Below are positions 27,385-36,897 of a stretch of DNA of 64,000 nucleotides, piece after piece. Both the position numbers and the translations under genes were made by a program. A model generated the notes under the pieces. That model did no database searches. It saw nothing but the letters and a program-made list of their open reading frames with translations, and was not told the DNA's origin. Location: NCBI GenBank assembly GCA_934668765.1, contig CAKUOH010000011.1, forward strand, positions 1 through 64,000, read 5' to 3'. Origin of the DNA: an uncultured Helicobacteraceae bacterium (GTDB lineage: Bacteria; Campylobacterota; Campylobacteria; Campylobacterales; Helicobacteraceae). Position 1 is the first letter of the stretch, and every line of letters starts with the position of its first letter.

Positions 27385-27741
27385 ATGCTAGAAACAGATT
27401 TGAGACTTAAAAAACGATTGACACTAAAACGCAAAGCACGAGTTCGTGGGCGAATCACAGGCGATTCGCAAGTGCCTAGAGTAAGCATATTTCGCTCAAA
27501 CAAATACTTTTACGCGCAAGCCATTGATGATACAAAGGGATTCACACTTGCAAGTGTCGATGGCAAAAAAATGGGCTTAAAAAATAATAAAGAAGATGTG
27601 AAAAAAATCGCGCAAGTCTTTGCCAAAAGCCTAAAAGACGCAGGGATTCAAAAAATCGTATTTGATAGAAACGGATATTTATATCACGGCGTTGTGGCGG
27701 GATTCGCGGATAGCTTACGCGAAAATGGCATAGTTTTTTAA
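27385..27741 (+). CDS. rplR: 50S ribosomal protein L18
   Basis: At 118 aa it has [20 protein letters not shown] and [20 protein letters not shown], the usual L18 pattern for binding 5S rRNA. It is 31 bp after rplF. Confidence 0.97.
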   Translation: MLETDLRLKKRLTLKRKARVRGRITGDSQVPRVSIFRSNKYFYAQAIDDTKGFTLASVDGKKMGLKNNKEDVKKIAQVFAKSLKDAGIQKIVFDRNGYLYHGVVAGFADSLRENGIVF

Positions 27742-27754
27742 AAGGATTTAGGCA

Positions 27755-28195
27755 ATGGAAATAAATAAAGAAGAATTCAAAGAAGTAGTCGTAAATATTG
27801 GGCGCGTTACAAAGGTTGTAAAAGGCGGACGCAGATTCCGCTTTAACGCTCTTGTAGTTGTGGGGAATGAAAAAGGGCTTGTAGGCTTTGGACTAGGAAA
27901 GTCAAAAGAAGTCCCCGATGCGATTCGCAAGGCAATCGATGATGCGTTTAAAAATATCATTAAAGTAAATATCAAAGGCACGACAATCGCTCACGATATT
28001 GAGCATAAATATAATGCAAGTCGCATTCTGCTTCGCCCCGCTAGTGAGGGGACAGGCGTGATTGCGGGTGGCTCGGCGCGTCCTGTGATTGAGCTTGCTG
28101 GAATTAGGGATATTTTGACAAAATCGCTTGGCTCAAGCAATCCTTACAATGTCGTTCGTGCAACTATTGATGCTTTAAGTAGAATCAAAGCATAA
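27755..28195 (+). CDS. rpsE: 30S ribosomal protein S5
   Basis: At 146 aa it contains [40 protein letters not shown] and [21 protein letters not shown]5 affects fidelity and mRNA unwinding. rplO follows directly, with no rpmD (L30) gene between them. Confidence 0.98.
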   Translation: MEINKEEFKEVVVNIGRVTKVVKGGRRFRFNALVVVGNEKGLVGFGLGKSKEVPDAIRKAIDDAFKNIIKVNIKGTTIAHDIEHKYNASRILLRPASEGTGVIAGGSARPVIELAGIRDILTKSLGSSNPYNVVRATIDALSRIKA

Positions 28196-28216
28196 ATAAA
28201 TTTTAAGGACAGAGAA

Positions 28217-28630
28217 ATGTTAGAGAGAATTAAACCAGCTAAAAACAGCACTAAATCCATCAAAAGAGTAGGGCGCGGACAAGGTAGCGGTATGGGCAAA
28301 ACTGCTACGCGCGGTGGCAAAGGACAAACTGCAAGGACAGGCTATAAACAAAAAATCGGATTTGAGGGCGGACAGCAACCATTGCAAAGGCGACTGCCAA
28401 AAGTGGGATTCAAAAGTCGCGTAGAAAAGCCATTGGTAATCAATGTCGATAAATCAAGCAAGATTGAATCTTTAAGCGAAATCACACTTGAATCGCTAAA
28501 AAACGCTTATGGCTTTTCGGCGCAAGTTAAAAAAGTCAAACTAATTGGCAAAAAAGCAAAAGATTTGGCAAATAAAATCAAAGATGAAAAGATTACCACT
28601 AGCGGACAAAAAGCTGAAGCGACAAAATAA
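28217..28630 (+). CDS. rplO: 50S ribosomal protein L15
   Basis: At 137 aa it has [38 protein letters not shown] and [16 protein letters not shown]15 is a late assembly protein. The ATG is preceded by AAGGACAG and secY follows 9 bp later. Confidence 0.97.
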   Translation: MLERIKPAKNSTKSIKRVGRGQGSGMGKTATRGGKGQTARTGYKQKIGFEGGQQPLQRRLPKVGFKSRVEKPLVINVDKSSKIESLSEITLESLKNAYGFSAQVKKVKLIGKKAKDLANKIKDEKITTSGQKAEATK

Positions 28631-28639
28631 GAGCAAAGA

Positions 28640-29899
28640 ATGAATAAAACCATAATAAATAAAATTCTAATCACACTTGCATTTTTGTTTGCATATAGGG
28701 TTTTGGCTTATGTAACCATACCCGGCGTTGATGCAGATGTGCTAAAACAATTTTTTGATAGCAATAAAAACAATGCACTTGGGCTATTTAATATGTTTAG
28801 CGGACAAGCGGTTGAGCGATTTAGCATTATTTCACTTGGTATTATGCCCTACATTACGGCGTCAATCGTTATGGAGTTGCTTGCTGCTACTTTTCCAAAT
28901 TTAGGCAAATTAAAAAAAGAGCGCGATGGTATGCAAAAATATATGCAAATCATTCGCTACGCCACCATTGCAATCACACTAGTTCAAGCCGTGAGTGTCT
29001 CTATTGGGCTAAAAGCATTGGAGGGCAATTATGGCAATGCGATTTTGATTGATAGTAATATGTTTGTGCTGATTTCTGCGGTATCTATGTTAGCAGGGAC
29101 GATGATGCTTATGTGGATTGGAGAGCAAATTACGCAAAGAGGCATAGGAAATGGCATAAGTCTTATTATCTTTGCGGGGATTGTCGTTGGGATTCCTTCA
29201 GCCATTGGGCAGACATTTGATTCTATTAGCAAGGGCGAGATAAATATTATCGTCTCAATTTTGATGTTAGCCATAGTGCTTGGGACGATTTTTATTATTG
29301 TATATGTTGAGCTTACCGAGCGGCGAATCCCTGTTAGCTACGCTAGAAAAATCATTATGCAAAACCAAAACAAACGCATTATGAATTACATTCCTATTAA
29401 GATGAATTTAAGTGGTGTGATTCCGCCTATTTTTGCCTCTGCGGTGCTGATTTTCCCATCTACGATTTTGCAAGCTTCTAGCAATAAGACAATGCTTGCC
29501 ATTTCAGATTTTTTAAGCCCGAATGGCTATGCTTATAATGTGCTAATGTTTATTTTGGTGGTGTTTTTTGCATTTTTCTACTCATCGATTGTATTTAACG
29601 CCAAAGATATTTCCGAAAATCTCAAACGGCAGGGCGGATTTATCCCTGGTCTTCGTCCGGGCGAGGGAACGGCAAATTTTCTAAACACTACGGCAAGTAA
29701 TCTTACCTTTTGGGGTGCGATTTATTTGGCGTGTATTTCGACTATTCCTTGGATGGTGCTAAAAAGTGCTGGGATTCCCTTTGTCTTTGGTGGGACTGCG
29801 GTGCTTATTGTCGTGCAAGTGGCAATCGATACGATGCGCCGAATCGAAGCGCAGATTTATATGAATAAATACAAAATGTTAAGTGCGACAGGACTATAA
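28640..29899 (+). CDS. secY: Preprotein translocase channel subunit SecY
   Basis: This 419-aa inner-membrane protein has about ten membrane segments. Family landmarks are ALGLFNMFSGQAVERFSIIS, LGIMPYITASIVMELL, GIGNGISLIIFAGIV, the cytoplasmic loop ERRIPVSYARKI, and the C-terminal loop GGFIPGLRPGEGTA. It forms the Sec channel with SecE and SecG. map overlaps its stop by one base. Confidence 0.98.
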   Translation: MNKTIINKILITLAFLFAYRVLAYVTIPGVDADVLKQFFDSNKNNALGLFNMFSGQAVERFSIISLGIMPYITASIVMELLAATFPNLGKLKKERDGMQKYMQIIRYATIAITLVQAVSVSIGLKALEGNYGNAILIDSNMFVLISAVSMLAGTMMLMWIGEQITQRGIGNGISLIIFAGIVVGIPSAIGQTFDSISKGEINIIVSILMLAIVLGTIFIIVYVELTERRIPVSYARKIIMQNQNKRIMNYIPIKMNLSGVIPPIFASAVLIFPSTILQASSNKTMLAISDFLSPNGYAYNVLMFILVVFFAFFYSSIVFNAKDISENLKRQGGFIPGLRPGEGTANFLNTTASNLTFWGAIYLACISTIPWMVLKSAGIPFVFGGTAVLIVVQVAIDTMRRIEAQIYMNKYKMLSATGL

Positions 29900-30654
29900 T
29901 GGCTATTGCAATACGAAATAAAAAAGAGATTGATTTAATGAGAAAGCCTAGTCAAATCGTAGCTGGTGCGCTAAATGTCGTGCGTGAAAATGCTAAAAAA
30001 GGCGTTAGCTTAGAAGAGCTAAATAATCTTGCCGATGACTTTATACAATCAAAGGGCGCAAGAGCGTCATTTAAGGGGCTTTATGGATTCCCAAAAGCCA
30101 TTTGTCTATCTGTAAATGAAGTTATAATTCACGGAATCCCTGATTCATATAAACTAAAAGATGGCGATATTTTGGGCGTGGATATTGGCGTGGAATGTGG
30201 CGGGTGGTTTGGCGATGGCGCGATTACCTTTGGTGTAGGTGCGATTAAGGATAGTGATGAAAAAGTCATTGATTGTTCGCATTCCGTGCTTTTAAGTGCG
30301 ATTGATAACTTAAAAGTCGGTATGCGATTTAAAGAATTAAGCAAATTACTTGAAGATTTGATTATTGCGCGGGGATTCGTGCCACTGCGCGGATTTTGCG
30401 GACACGGAATCGGCACTCGCCCACACGAAGAGCCAGAGATTCCAAATTTCCTTGAGTTTGAGGCGAATCAAGGTCCCAAAATCAAAAATGGTATGGTTTT
30501 TTGCATTGAGCCTATGGTTTGCCAAAAAAATGGCAATCCAAAGATTTTGGATGATAAATGGTCGGTTATCTCAGAGGACGGGCTAAATGGCGCACATTAC
30601 GAGCATACAATCGCAATGATAGATTCAAAGCCTGTGATTTTGACAGAGATTTGA
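29899..30654 (+). CDS. map: Methionine aminopeptidase
   Basis: At 251 aa it removes the initiator Met. Metal ligands are visible as Asp in GVDIGVECGGWFGDGA, His in GHGIGTRPHEEPEIPN, Glu in FCIEPMV and Glu in HYEHTIAM. It follows secY in translational overlap, occupying the place that adk holds in many other bacteria. Confidence 0.97.
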   Translation: MAIAIRNKKEIDLMRKPSQIVAGALNVVRENAKKGVSLEELNNLADDFIQSKGARASFKGLYGFPKAICLSVNEVIIHGIPDSYKLKDGDILGVDIGVECGGWFGDGAITFGVGAIKDSDEKVIDCSHSVLLSAIDNLKVGMRFKELSKLLEDLIIARGFVPLRGFCGHGIGTRPHEEPEIPNFLEFEANQGPKIKNGMVFCIEPMVCQKNGNPKILDDKWSVISEDGLNGAHYEHTIAMIDSKPVILTEI

Positions 30655-30686
30655 GTTACGAATCTACATTTTAAGGGAGGTTTTAT

Positions 30687-31007
30687 TTGGCTGTAAAGCG
30701 CGATGATAAAGAGAGAAAGAAAAAGGCAAAGGACGATGTGATTGAGCTTTATGGCAAAGTCATTGAGGTTTTGCCCAATGCGACTTTTCGCGTAGGGCTA
30801 GAAAATGATTATGTCGTTTTGTGCCACATTGCAGGGAAGCTTAGAATGCACTATATACGAATCCTAACAGGCGATATTGTGAAATTAGAGCTTACGCCAT
30901 ATAGCATTGATAAGGGGCGAATCACTTTGCGCTACAAAAATGAGGACATTCAAAAAGAGCCAGAGTTAGTTGAGATTCAAAAACGATTAGATGAAAAATA
31001 TAAGTAG
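30687..31007 (+). CDS. infA: Translation initiation factor IF-1, extended at both ends
   Basis: The TTG at 30687 is chosen because AGGGAGG lies 7 bp upstream and no ATG or GTG gives a complete S1 domain. The core is typical: [40 protein letters not shown] and [12 protein letters not shown]-1 is normally 71-73 aa. This one has 106, with a charged N-terminal extension ([12 protein letters not shown], about 14 residues) and about 20 extra residues at the C-terminus ([18 protein letters not shown]). It binds the 30S A site during initiation. Confidence 0.93.
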   Translation: MAVKRDDKERKKKAKDDVIELYGKVIEVLPNATFRVGLENDYVVLCHIAGKLRMHYIRILTGDIVKLELTPYSIDKGRITLRYKNEDIQKEPELVEIQKRLDEKYK

Positions 31008-31026
31008 AATTTAAACTATGAAATTA

Positions 31027-31032
31027 TATAAT
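31027..31032 (+). promoter_or_regulatory. Predicted internal promoter -10 (TATAAT) before rpmJ
   Basis: AATTATATAATTCGCG lies 43 bp before the rpmJ ATG, in the only sizeable gap (67 bp) of this part of the cluster. It would allow separate transcription of rpmJ-rpsM-rpsK-rpsD-rpoA-rplQ. Confidence 0.5.
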
Positions 31033-31074
31033 TCGCGTTTTTGATTCGCGGGAATTTAAATTAAAGGAGAGAAA

Positions 31075-31188
31075 ATGAAAGTTAGACCGTCGGTAAAGAA
31101 AATGTGTGATAAATGCAAGATTATCAAACGCAATGGCGTGATTCGCGTAATTTGCGTAACACCCAAACATAAACAAAGACAAGGATAG
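31075..31188 (+). CDS. rpmJ: 50S ribosomal protein L36, zinc-binding
   Basis: This 37-aa gene is found by reading the sequence directly. It begins [20 protein letters not shown] and ends KHKQRQG. The zinc ligands are Cys11, Cys14, Cys27 and His32 (the C+ form). AAAGGAGAG precedes the ATG. It stands between infA and rpsM as usual. Confidence 0.97.
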   Translation: MKVRPSVKKMCDKCKIIKRNGVIRVICVTPKHKQRQG

Positions 31189-31191
31189 AAA

Positions 31192-31554
31192 ATGGCTAGG
31201 ATTGCTGGTGTAGATTTGCCAAAGAAAAAACGCGTGGAATACGCACTGACTTATATTTATGGCATTGGTTTGAAAAGTTCGCGGGATATTTTGAATGCAG
31301 TGGGATTGTCCTTTGATAAGCGCGTGAGTGATTTAAGTGAAGATGAGGTTTCTAAAATTGCCAAAAAGATTCAAGAGGGCTACATTGTAGAGGGCGATTT
31401 GCGTAAGAAAGTTACGATGGATATTAAGTCGCTTATGGAGATTGGGAGCTATCGCGGGATTCGCCATAGAAAAGGGCTTCCTGTGCGCGGACAAACAACT
31501 AAAAACAACGCTAGAACCCGCAAGGGCAAACGCAAAACCATAGGTAGCAAATAA
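31192..31554 (+). CDS. rpsM: 30S ribosomal protein S13
   Basis: At 120 aa it has [32 protein letters not shown] and the C-terminal [20 protein letters not shown] motif ([20 protein letters not shown]). It bridges to the 50S and contacts P-site tRNA. It lies 3 bp after rpmJ. Confidence 0.98.
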   Translation: MARIAGVDLPKKKRVEYALTYIYGIGLKSSRDILNAVGLSFDKRVSDLSEDEVSKIAKKIQEGYIVEGDLRKKVTMDIKSLMEIGSYRGIRHRKGLPVRGQTTKNNARTRKGKRKTIGSK

Positions 31555-31569
31555 TGAAAGGAAGTAATA

Positions 31570-31983
31570 ATGGCAAAAACGACAAATAAAGCGACAAACG
31601 CAAAAGCGACAAAGCGAAAATCCGCTAAAAAAAGCATTGCAAAGGGCATTATCCATATTGCAGCGACTTTTAATAATACGGTTGTAACCATTAGCGATGA
31701 AATGGGCAATGTGCTTTGCTGGAGCACGGCTGGTGCGCTAGGATTCAAAGGCAGTAAAAAATCCACGCCCTATGCCGCACAGCAATCAGTCGAATCCGCG
31801 CTAATGAAAGCAAAGGAATTTGGCATTAAAGAAGTCGGCATTAAGATTCAAGGACCGGGCAGTGGGCGCGAGACTGCGGTAAAAAGCGTGGGCGCAGTTG
31901 AGGGCATAAAAGTGCTTTGGCTAAAAGATGTTACGCCACTGCCACATAATGGTTGCAGACCACCAAAACGAAGACGCGTATAA
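31570..31983 (+). CDS. rpsK: 30S ribosomal protein S11
   Basis: At 137 aa it has [34 protein letters not shown] and [20 protein letters not shown]. The first 25 residues are Lys/Ala/Thr-rich and slightly longer than usual. It forms the mRNA exit region with S7 and S18. Confidence 0.98.
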   Translation: MAKTTNKATNAKATKRKSAKKSIAKGIIHIAATFNNTVVTISDEMGNVLCWSTAGALGFKGSKKSTPYAAQQSVESALMKAKEFGIKEVGIKIQGPGSGRETAVKSVGAVEGIKVLWLKDVTPLPHNGCRPPKRRRV

Positions 31984-31992
31984 GGAGCATTT

Positions 31993-32619
31993 ATGGCACG
32001 ATATTTAGGACCTGTGGAAAAATTAGAGCGAAGATTCGGCGTGAATCTTGATATGAAAGGCGAGAGACGATTAGCAGGAAAATGCGCCATAAACAAGCGC
32101 AAATACGGACCCGGACAGCACGGACAAAGTGGCGGGAAAATTAGCGATTACGGATTGCAGTTGCGTGAGAAACAAAAAGCAAAGATTATGTATGGAATCT
32201 CTGAGCGACAATTTAGGCTTATTTTCAATGAAGCCAATCGAATCGAGGGCAATACAGGGGAAAATCTCATCACTTTGTTAGAGCGTAGATTGGATAATGT
32301 CGTATTTCGTATGGGATTTGCTACTACGCGTAGATTCGCGCGTCAGCTTGTAACGCACGGGCATATTTTAGTCGATGGCAAACGCGTAAATATCCCGTCC
32401 TTTGTGGTAAAAGCGGGGCAGAAAATTAGCGTCAAAGAAAAAAGCACAAATAACGCACAAATCAAGCGTTCTTTGGAACTTACCAAGCAAACAGGCATTG
32501 TCCCTTGGGTGGATGTCGATGAAGGCAAATGCTTTGGCATTTTCACGCGCTTACCGCAAAGAGAAGAGGTTGTGATTCCTATCGAAGAGAGACTAATTGT
32601 CGAGTTGTATTCTAAATAA
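31993..32619 (+). CDS. rpsD: 30S ribosomal protein S4
   Basis: At 208 aa it has [40 protein letters not shown] and the S4 RNA-binding domain [21 protein letters not shown] primary 16S rRNA binder. The N-terminal zinc cysteines found in some S4 proteins are absent. Confidence 0.98.
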   Translation: MARYLGPVEKLERRFGVNLDMKGERRLAGKCAINKRKYGPGQHGQSGGKISDYGLQLREKQKAKIMYGISERQFRLIFNEANRIEGNTGENLITLLERRLDNVVFRMGFATTRRFARQLVTHGHILVDGKRVNIPSFVVKAGQKISVKEKSTNNAQIKRSLELTKQTGIVPWVDVDEGKCFGIFTRLPQREEVVIPIEERLIVELYSK

Positions 32620-32641
32620 TAAGATTTTTTAAGGTGGTGTT

Positions 32642-33640
32642 ATGAAAACTATTAAAACTTTTCCTTTTGTGCCTACAAATATCGATGTAGAGCCAATTTC
32701 GCAAAATCGCGCTAAAATCTCCGCATATCCATTTGAAACAGGATATGGCATAACCATAGCCCACCCGATTCGCAGACTGCTTATGACTAGCTCTGTGGGC
32801 TATGCGATTATCGGCATTAAGATTGAGGGCGTTTCGCACGAGTTTGATTCGATTCGTGGGATTACCGAAGATGTGTCGCTTTTTATTATAAATTTGCGTA
32901 AATTGCAATTTGTGATTAAGAATCCAGACAGCAATCAAGTCGTGGTAAATTACTCATTTTCAGGCGAAAAAGTTTTGCTTGGCAATGATTTGAAAAATGA
33001 CGAAGTGGATATTATTAACAGCGATGTCTATCTTGCCACCATTAACGATGATGCGAAAATCGACTTTTCGCTTATCATAAATCGTGGGATTGGCTATGTC
33101 GCAAGTGAGGATATTCGTGGGATGATTTTGGAGAATTTTATCCCCATAGATGCGTATTTCACGCCTGTGAAAAATGTCGTCTATGAGATTGAAAATGTGC
33201 TTGTAAAAGATGATCCGACTTTTGAAAAAGTCGTCTTTGATATTGAGACTGATGGCAGGTTGAGTGCGATTGACGCGTTTAAAAATGCAATGGAGATTAT
33301 GGATAAGCAGCTTAATATTTTTAGAAGTGAGCTTAAAATTTCTAGTGGCACGACCAGAGAAGCCGAGCCTGAATCAAATGAAAATAAGATTTTATTTCAA
33401 AAAATCGATACGCTTAATTTTAGCGCGAGATGCTCAAACTGTCTTGATAAAAAGGGATTAAGATATATTGGTGAGCTTGTTTTAATGAAAGAGAGCGAGT
33501 TAAAAGATATTAAAAATCTAGGCAAACGGTCTTATGATGAGATTGTCGATAAATTAAAAGAAATCGGCTATCAAGTCGGCGCGAATCTCCCAAATAGCGT
33601 TAAAGAAATGATTATGAAAAAACTAAACAAAGGAAACTAA
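32642..33640 (+). CDS. rpoA: RNA polymerase alpha subunit
   Basis: At 332 aa it is full length. The N-terminal dimerisation domain includes [20 protein letters not shown] and [15 protein letters not shown]. The C-terminal domain, which binds UP elements and activators, includes [17 protein letters not shown] and [20 protein letters not shown]. It starts 23 bp after rpsD and rplQ follows directly. Confidence 0.98.
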   Translation: MKTIKTFPFVPTNIDVEPISQNRAKISAYPFETGYGITIAHPIRRLLMTSSVGYAIIGIKIEGVSHEFDSIRGITEDVSLFIINLRKLQFVIKNPDSNQVVVNYSFSGEKVLLGNDLKNDEVDIINSDVYLATINDDAKIDFSLIINRGIGYVASEDIRGMILENFIPIDAYFTPVKNVVYEIENVLVKDDPTFEKVVFDIETDGRLSAIDAFKNAMEIMDKQLNIFRSELKISSGTTREAEPESNENKILFQKIDTLNFSARCSNCLDKKGLRYIGELVLMKESELKDIKNLGKRSYDEIVDKLKEIGYQVGANLPNSVKEMIMKKLNKGN

Positions 33641-33641
33641 A

Positions 33642-34004
33642 ATGAGACATTTAAATGATTACAGAAAATTAGGGCGCACCAGCTCGCATAGAAAGGCATT
33701 GCTAAAAAACCTATCTATTTCGTTAATCACACACGAGAAAATTACCACAGGGCTATTTAAAGCAAAGGAATTGCAAAGCTATATTGAGCGCATTATTACC
33801 ACAGCAAAGGGCGATGATAAAAGTAACGCACATAGGCAGATTTTTGCGAAATTGCAAGATAAAAGCGCGACTAAAAAAGTCATCACCGAAATTGCACCCA
33901 AATTTGCAAATCGTAATGGTGGCTATACAAGCATTCATAGGGTGCAAAATAGACGCGGAGACGCCGCACCGATGGCAATCATAGAGTTTGTCCAAGAGCG
34001 ATAA
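33642..34004 (+). CDS. rplQ: 50S ribosomal protein L17
   Basis: At 120 aa it starts [20 protein letters not shown] and ends [15 protein letters not shown], the full L17 pattern. It is the last gene of the ribosomal cluster and begins one base after the rpoA stop. Confidence 0.98.
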   Translation: MRHLNDYRKLGRTSSHRKALLKNLSISLITHEKITTGLFKAKELQSYIERIITTAKGDDKSNAHRQIFAKLQDKSATKKVITEIAPKFANRNGGYTSIHRVQNRRGDAAPMAIIEFVQER

Positions 34005-34043
34005 TTAAAAAAGAACAGTAATTAAAAATGTGGAGGGTTATCA

Positions 34044-34181
34044 ATGAAAAATAGTAAAAATAGCATAATTAAAGGTATCGCTTTGCTAATGGCGGTGCTA
34101 TCATTTGCATTATTTTTAAGTGCGTGTGAGAAAACGGACTATCAGCATCCGCTTTATCGTAATTCACAACAAAATAAATAG
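34044..34181 (+). CDS. Small lipoprotein, possibly LptM/YifL-like
   Basis: A 45-codon gene with a good GGAGG site before the ATG at 34044. The signal peptide is hydrophobic (KGIALLMAVLSFALFLSAC) and ends in the lipobox LSAC (Cys27). The mature part is 18 residues and contains HPLYR. Proteins of the LptM/YifL family, which assist LptD maturation, are equally small and carry a GPLYxP motif soon after the lipidated Cys, so the resemblance is suggestive only. It lies 39 bp after rplQ on the same strand and converges on fdhD. Confidence 0.65.
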   Translation: MKNSKNSIIKGIALLMAVLSFALFLSACEKTDYQHPLYRNSQQNK

Positions 34182-34248
34182 TGATTTTGTATTGACTCCA
34201 AAGTTTAATTTTTTGATTCCTTTGGCATTTTTATTAAAAACACCTACA

Positions 34249-34272
34249 AGATTCTTATTAAAAATCTTGCGT
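34249..34272. terminator. Possible weak bidirectional terminator hairpin
   Basis: CAAGATT, CTTATTAAA and AATCTTG form a 7-bp stem in AT-rich DNA between the converging lipoprotein and fdhD genes. The stem is weak and lacks a long T run on either side. Confidence 0.3.
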
Positions 34273-34277
34273 AGAAT

Positions 34278-35189
34278 CTAAATCAAAATCCTGCCTTTAT
34301 GTGTATAAATATTCATTTTGCCATTTCTTGCAAAGCCTATCAAGGTTATGCCTAATTTTAGTGCGGATTTTATGCCTAGCGCGGTGGTGGCAGCGCGTGA
34401 GATGACTAGCGGAATGCCACTCATAGCGCATTTGATTACCATCTCCATTGAGAGCCTCCCGCTTACAATTAGCACCGCACTACTTAAATCAGCACCAGCC
34501 ATAATCGCCTTGCCGATTGCCTTATCAAGCGCGTTGTGTCGCCCTATATCTTCACTCACAAAGGCACAATTTTCACAAAAAATCATCACTTTATGAACAC
34601 AACCTGTGAGATTAAAAAGCTCACTATCCCTCTCAAACTCGGCGATTTTTTGACTTAAAGATTCAAGGCTAAATCGTGCTTTGGAGCTGACAAATTTTTG
34701 CAAAATCCGCCCCTCAAAATTCGCACTAACTCCCACGCAACAGCCAGAAGTAAGCGTTTTTTCGTGGTATAGATTTGTGATATTTGCTTCATTTATCTTT
34801 GCCTCCATAAAGACGCACAGTCCGTCATTTGCGATTTTTATGCTTTTGACATCGCTATATTTTTCAATCACGCCTTCATTAAACAAAAATCCCAAAATAT
34901 GCGCATCTTGGTCGTTTGGCAAACACATCGTAGAGATAATTTTCACACCATTTAGATAAAAGCTAACGCGCTCTTCTTTGATGATAAAATCGCTTTCATT
35001 TGTGAAGTTTGCGCTAAAACTTGCATTTTTTGATTTTGCGCAAATCATCGGCACTTGAATGACAAAATCACTAGATTCGATGAAATTATCCGAATCTAAA
35101 ATGCACTTTGATTCAAGGCTAGATTCACACAAAGATTCGCGTGATTTAGATTCGCACAAATCTTGCGATAAATCTCTTATACATTCCAT
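34278..35189 (-). CDS. fdhD: Formate dehydrogenase accessory sulfurtransferase FdhD
   Basis: FdhD passes sulfur to the molybdenum cofactor, which formate dehydrogenase requires. The ATG at 35189 lies just after the fdhC stop; a GTG at 35207 would overlap it. The family regions are visible: LNGVKIISTMCLPNDQDAHI, TSGCCVGVS (adjacent cysteines where E. coli FdhD has CxxC), TGCVHKVMIF, EDIGRHNALDKAIG, and VSGRLSMEMVIKCAMSGIP. The first 45 residues are a Ser/Glu/Asp/Cys-rich leader (ESKSRESLCESSLESK) encoded by GATTC boxes and not found in the family. It is the last gene of the fdh operon. Confidence 0.92.
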   Translation of the reverse strand: MECIRDLSQDLCESKSRESLCESSLESKCILDSDNFIESSDFVIQVPMICAKSKNASFSANFTNESDFIIKEERVSFYLNGVKIISTMCLPNDQDAHILGFLFNEGVIEKYSDVKSIKIANDGLCVFMEAKINEANITNLYHEKTLTSGCCVGVSANFEGRILQKFVSSKARFSLESLSQKIAEFERDSELFNLTGCVHKVMIFCENCAFVSEDIGRHNALDKAIGKAIMAGADLSSAVLIVSGRLSMEMVIKCAMSGIPLVISRAATTALGIKSALKLGITLIGFARNGKMNIYTHKGRILI

Positions 35190-35190
35190 A

Positions 35191-36234
35191 CTAATGCCCT
35201 GCCACACGAATTAGCTCCAACTTGCCACTTTTTTTCAAATCTTCATAATACAAACTATGCAGCATTGAGACTTCCTCTTCGCCCATATTGCCATTGAGTA
35301 TAGATTCTATTGCACCTTCAATGGCAAATGCCGCCATATAAATGTGTGTGATTAGCATAGCCCAAAACGCAAAGCCCATCACATTGTGAATCATCGCTGT
35401 TAGGCGCAGTGCGTTAATGTTGGCGCATTGAAAAAACATAATCGCCCCTGTGATTATCATAACCGCACCGCCCATTGTCGCTATCCAAAACCATATCTTT
35501 TGTCCAGCGTTGAATTTATGCGCGGGGATTACGCGATTTGCTTTATCCAAATATCCGCCCATTATCGCAAACCACTTTATATCGTGCATTTTTGGCAGAC
35601 AATCTTTTACCCACATAGCAAACATAAGCGTCCCAAATACCGCAAAAATGGGTGTGCAAAGCCCGTGCAAATCTCTTGCGAATCGCACTAGCGCACCACC
35701 GCCCAAATACGCGCCAAAAACCATCATAAGCCCCGTTACACAAATAACGATACAAGGCACAGCGGCAAACCAATGCACCAAAATATTATACTTGCTAAAA
35801 ACGCGCAATTTTGAGTTGTGATTATAATGCCTAGCACCGATGGCTTTGTAATGCCCAAAAAATGCGAGTGGCACAAACAAAATCACACATAGAAAAATAA
35901 TCGCAAAATATTTGCCTTGCAAAATTGTGAAAAGTTCGCCAAGTCCATTTATCGCGCGAATCCCCGTGATAGATTCGCCACTTGTAAGTCGCTCTGCACT
36001 TAATCCCTCACCAAGCAAAACCGAGCTACTTACTATGCCCGAAGTCTGCGTATTTAAGCCCCAATTTTTAATCGCTTCAATTTGCCTAACACCATAAATA
36101 TTTTTGTTATAGCCCAAATCAATCGTGTGAAAATCGCTATTTTCCGCATCTGCCAAAGCAAGATTAGGGCATAGCAACAATGCGAAAATCATACACGCAA
36201 GATTCGCGCTAAAAATTTTTGTAGCTTTTTTCAT
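35191..36234 (-). CDS. fdhC: Formate dehydrogenase cytochrome b subunit (gamma)
   Basis: The ATG at 36234 follows GAGG; a GTG at 36243 is less likely. The 347-aa protein has an N-terminal signal-like segment and a periplasmic stretch, then four main membrane helices with candidate heme-b His residues (YNILVHWFAAVP, FARDLHGLC, MIHNVMGFAFWAMLITHIYM). It takes electrons from FdhB and reduces menaquinone. It is longer than E. coli FdnI, as usual for epsilonproteobacterial homologs. It lies between fdhB (18 bp) and fdhD. Confidence 0.92.
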   Translation of the reverse strand: MKKATKIFSANLACMIFALLLCPNLALADAENSDFHTIDLGYNKNIYGVRQIEAIKNWGLNTQTSGIVSSSVLLGEGLSAERLTSGESITGIRAINGLGELFTILQGKYFAIIFLCVILFVPLAFFGHYKAIGARHYNHNSKLRVFSKYNILVHWFAAVPCIVICVTGLMMVFGAYLGGGALVRFARDLHGLCTPIFAVFGTLMFAMWVKDCLPKMHDIKWFAIMGGYLDKANRVIPAHKFNAGQKIWFWIATMGGAVMIITGAIMFFQCANINALRLTAMIHNVMGFAFWAMLITHIYMAAFAIEGAIESILNGNMGEEEVSMLHSLYYEDLKKSGKLELIRVAGH

Positions 36235-36252
36235 TGCCAACACCTCGCAAAT

Positions 36253-36882
36253 CTAGTCATTATACGCTTTTTGCCACGAATATGGGATTACAGGTGCGCC
36301 ACTGCCTTTGTATGAGACGCGCTCACGGATTATTGCACTTACCGCTTCGCTCCCACCTGCAAGCAATGCTTTTGTGCTACACATAGCCGCACACGCGGGG
36401 ACTCTGCCCTCTGCAATGCGATTTTGCCCATAAAGTCGCATTTCCTCATCGCTATGCGTTTCCTCTGGTCCTCCCGCGCAAAATGTGCATTTATCCATCG
36501 CACCGCGTGAGCCAAAGACATCGCTTTTTGGGAATTGTGGCGCACCAAAAGGACAAGCATAAAGGCAATATCCGCAACCAATACAAGTTTTTTTATCGTG
36601 TAACACAATGCCATCAGCGCGGATATAAAAGCAATCCACAGGGCAGACTTTCGCGCAAGGTGCGTCTGCGCAGTGCATACACGCGATTGAAATCGCCTTT
36701 TCTGCGCCCACAATGCCTTCATTTAGCACGACAACGCGCCTACGATTCACGCCCACAGGCAAATGATGCGCTTCTTTACACGCCACATCGCAACCGTGGC
36801 AATCAATACAGCGATTTTCATCGCAGTAAAATTTTACCCGCGTATGCGGAGATTCGTTTAACCCAAACATTTCTTCATTCAT
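36253..36882 (-). CDS. fdhB: Formate dehydrogenase iron-sulfur subunit (beta)
   Basis: This 209-aa ferredoxin-like subunit holds four [4Fe-4S] clusters, judged from cysteine groups CIDCHGCDVACKEAH, CMHCADAPCAKVCPVDC, CIGCGYCLYACPFGAP and CTFC...CAAMC. It wires electrons from FdhA to FdhC. The ATG at 36882 has AAGGGGGA upstream; a second ATG four codons later is possible. It lies 15 bp after fdhA. Confidence 0.95.
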   Translation of the reverse strand: MNEEMFGLNESPHTRVKFYCDENRCIDCHGCDVACKEAHHLPVGVNRRRVVVLNEGIVGAEKAISIACMHCADAPCAKVCPVDCFYIRADGIVLHDKKTCIGCGYCLYACPFGAPQFPKSDVFGSRGAMDKCTFCAGGPEETHSDEEMRLYGQNRIAEGRVPACAAMCSTKALLAGGSEAVSAIIRERVSYKGSGAPVIPYSWQKAYND

Positions 36883-36897
36883 TTTATCCCCCTTAAA

